DNA from: Domibacillus sp.
Lineage (GTDB): Bacteria; Bacillota; Bacilli; Bacillales; Domibacillaceae
Assembly: GCA_031177795.1 (NCBI GenBank)
Contig: JAPSKG010000150.1
Location: forward strand, 1-5,664
Length of the DNA stretch: 5,664 bases
Reading direction: 5' to 3'
In this document: piece after piece, positions 5,358 to 5,664 of the stretch
Position numbering within the stretch: position 1 is the stretch's first letter
Layout: each line of letters opens with the position of its first letter
The notes under the pieces: generated by a model
Told to the model about the DNA's origin: nothing
Seen by the model: the letters and a program-made list of their open reading frames with translations, nothing else
The model's database searches: none
Program-made: the position numbers and the translations under genes

Positions 5358-5664
5358 GTGAATATTTTTTACCGGAAAATCCATTATGATAAAGATCAGT
5401 TTTTTCATCAATACACCGCTTTAACAAAAGAAGAAACGCATCATGCATTTCTTGAAAGCGGCCGTGGCGGGCGTTATAGCTTTGCTGGAATTAAACCTGC
5501 GGCCCGGGCAATTTCCACGGAAAAAGGCCTTGTTGTAAAAGAAAAAGAAAATCAAAAACAATTTTATGGAAATCCAATTCATGCACTTGTTTCTTTTTTA
5601 CAGGAAAGAAATATTCCGAAAAAACCGGACCTGCCGGATTTTCAAGGCGGGGCAATTGGCTGGA
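5358..5664 (+). CDS. pabB: Aminodeoxychorismate synthase component I, N-terminal part (cut by window end)
   Basis: The first 102 residues of an anthranilate/aminodeoxychorismate synthase component I; the full protein would be roughly 460-470 residues. With PabA it converts chorismate and glutamine to 4-amino-4-deoxychorismate, the precursor of p-aminobenzoate and folate, in the cytoplasm. The visible part is the N-terminal Anth_synt_I_N domain, with FLESGRGGRYSFAGIKP (31-47) and DFQGGAIGW (94-102). These fit Bacillus PabB better than TrpE, though the catalytic chorismate-binding domain lies outside the window, so TrpE-like or other chorismate enzymes are not fully excluded. The start is GTG at 5358, with AAAGGTG (5344-5350) 7 bases upstream. 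It lies 64 bases after the S-box gene on the same strand. In Bacillus this gene usually heads a folate operon behind cysK, so its place here is different. Confidence 0.88.
   Translation, partial: MNIFYRKIHYDKDQFFHQYTALTKEETHHAFLESGRGGRYSFAGIKPAARAISTEKGLVVKEKENQKQFYGNPIHALVSFLQERNIPKKPDLPDFQGGAIGW

Noticed and set aside
1..5664. CRISPR array, insertion sequence, prophage or defence system
   Set aside because: No spaced direct repeats, transposase, integrase, attachment repeats or defence protein motifs are seen; the content is core metabolism plus topB.

Overview
The window looks like a chromosomal segment of a Bacillus-type Firmicute. The evidence is the close match of the encoded proteins to Bacillus family members (a TopB with two C-terminal zinc ribbons, an acetyl-type MetA, an MtnU-like nitrilase, a PabB start). 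Strong AGGAGG-like ribosome binding sites, sigma-A type promoters, U-tract terminators and a textbook S-box (SAM-I) riboswitch point the same way. I see no mobile element, CRISPR array, rRNA or tRNA. The species cannot be named from sequence reading alone.

Layout. Positions 1-234 hold the probable last codons of an unidentified upstream gene, a weak AT-rich terminator and the topB promoter. topB (235-2388, +) encodes DNA topoisomerase III and ends at a perfect 22-bp hairpin terminator. metA (2496-3404, +) has its own promoter and terminator. A gap of about 330 bases separates it from mtnU (3733-4509, -), which is convergent with metA and has one strong and one possible back-up terminator. Between mtnU and the next gene lie two overlapping divergent promoters. 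The rightward one drives a complete SAM-I riboswitch (aptamer, antiterminator, terminator) and then a 171-residue protein (4778-5293, +). A pabB-like gene starts at 5358 and runs off the window end.

How the genes fit together. From metA rightward the theme is methionine, SAM and one-carbon metabolism. MetA activates homoserine for methionine synthesis. MtnU belongs to the omega-amidase-like enzymes tied to methionine salvage. The riboswitch senses SAM. PabB makes the precursor of folate, which supplies the methyl group of methionine. topB is probably only a neighbour.

The most interesting element is the gene directly under the riboswitch. It reads like a class I SAM-dependent methyltransferase whose SAM-binding motif and ribose-binding acidic residue have been lost, on a shortened Rossmann core. 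It may be a pseudo-methyltransferase under SAM control, and there is no terminator between it and pabB. The rest of the window is ordinary core-genome content.
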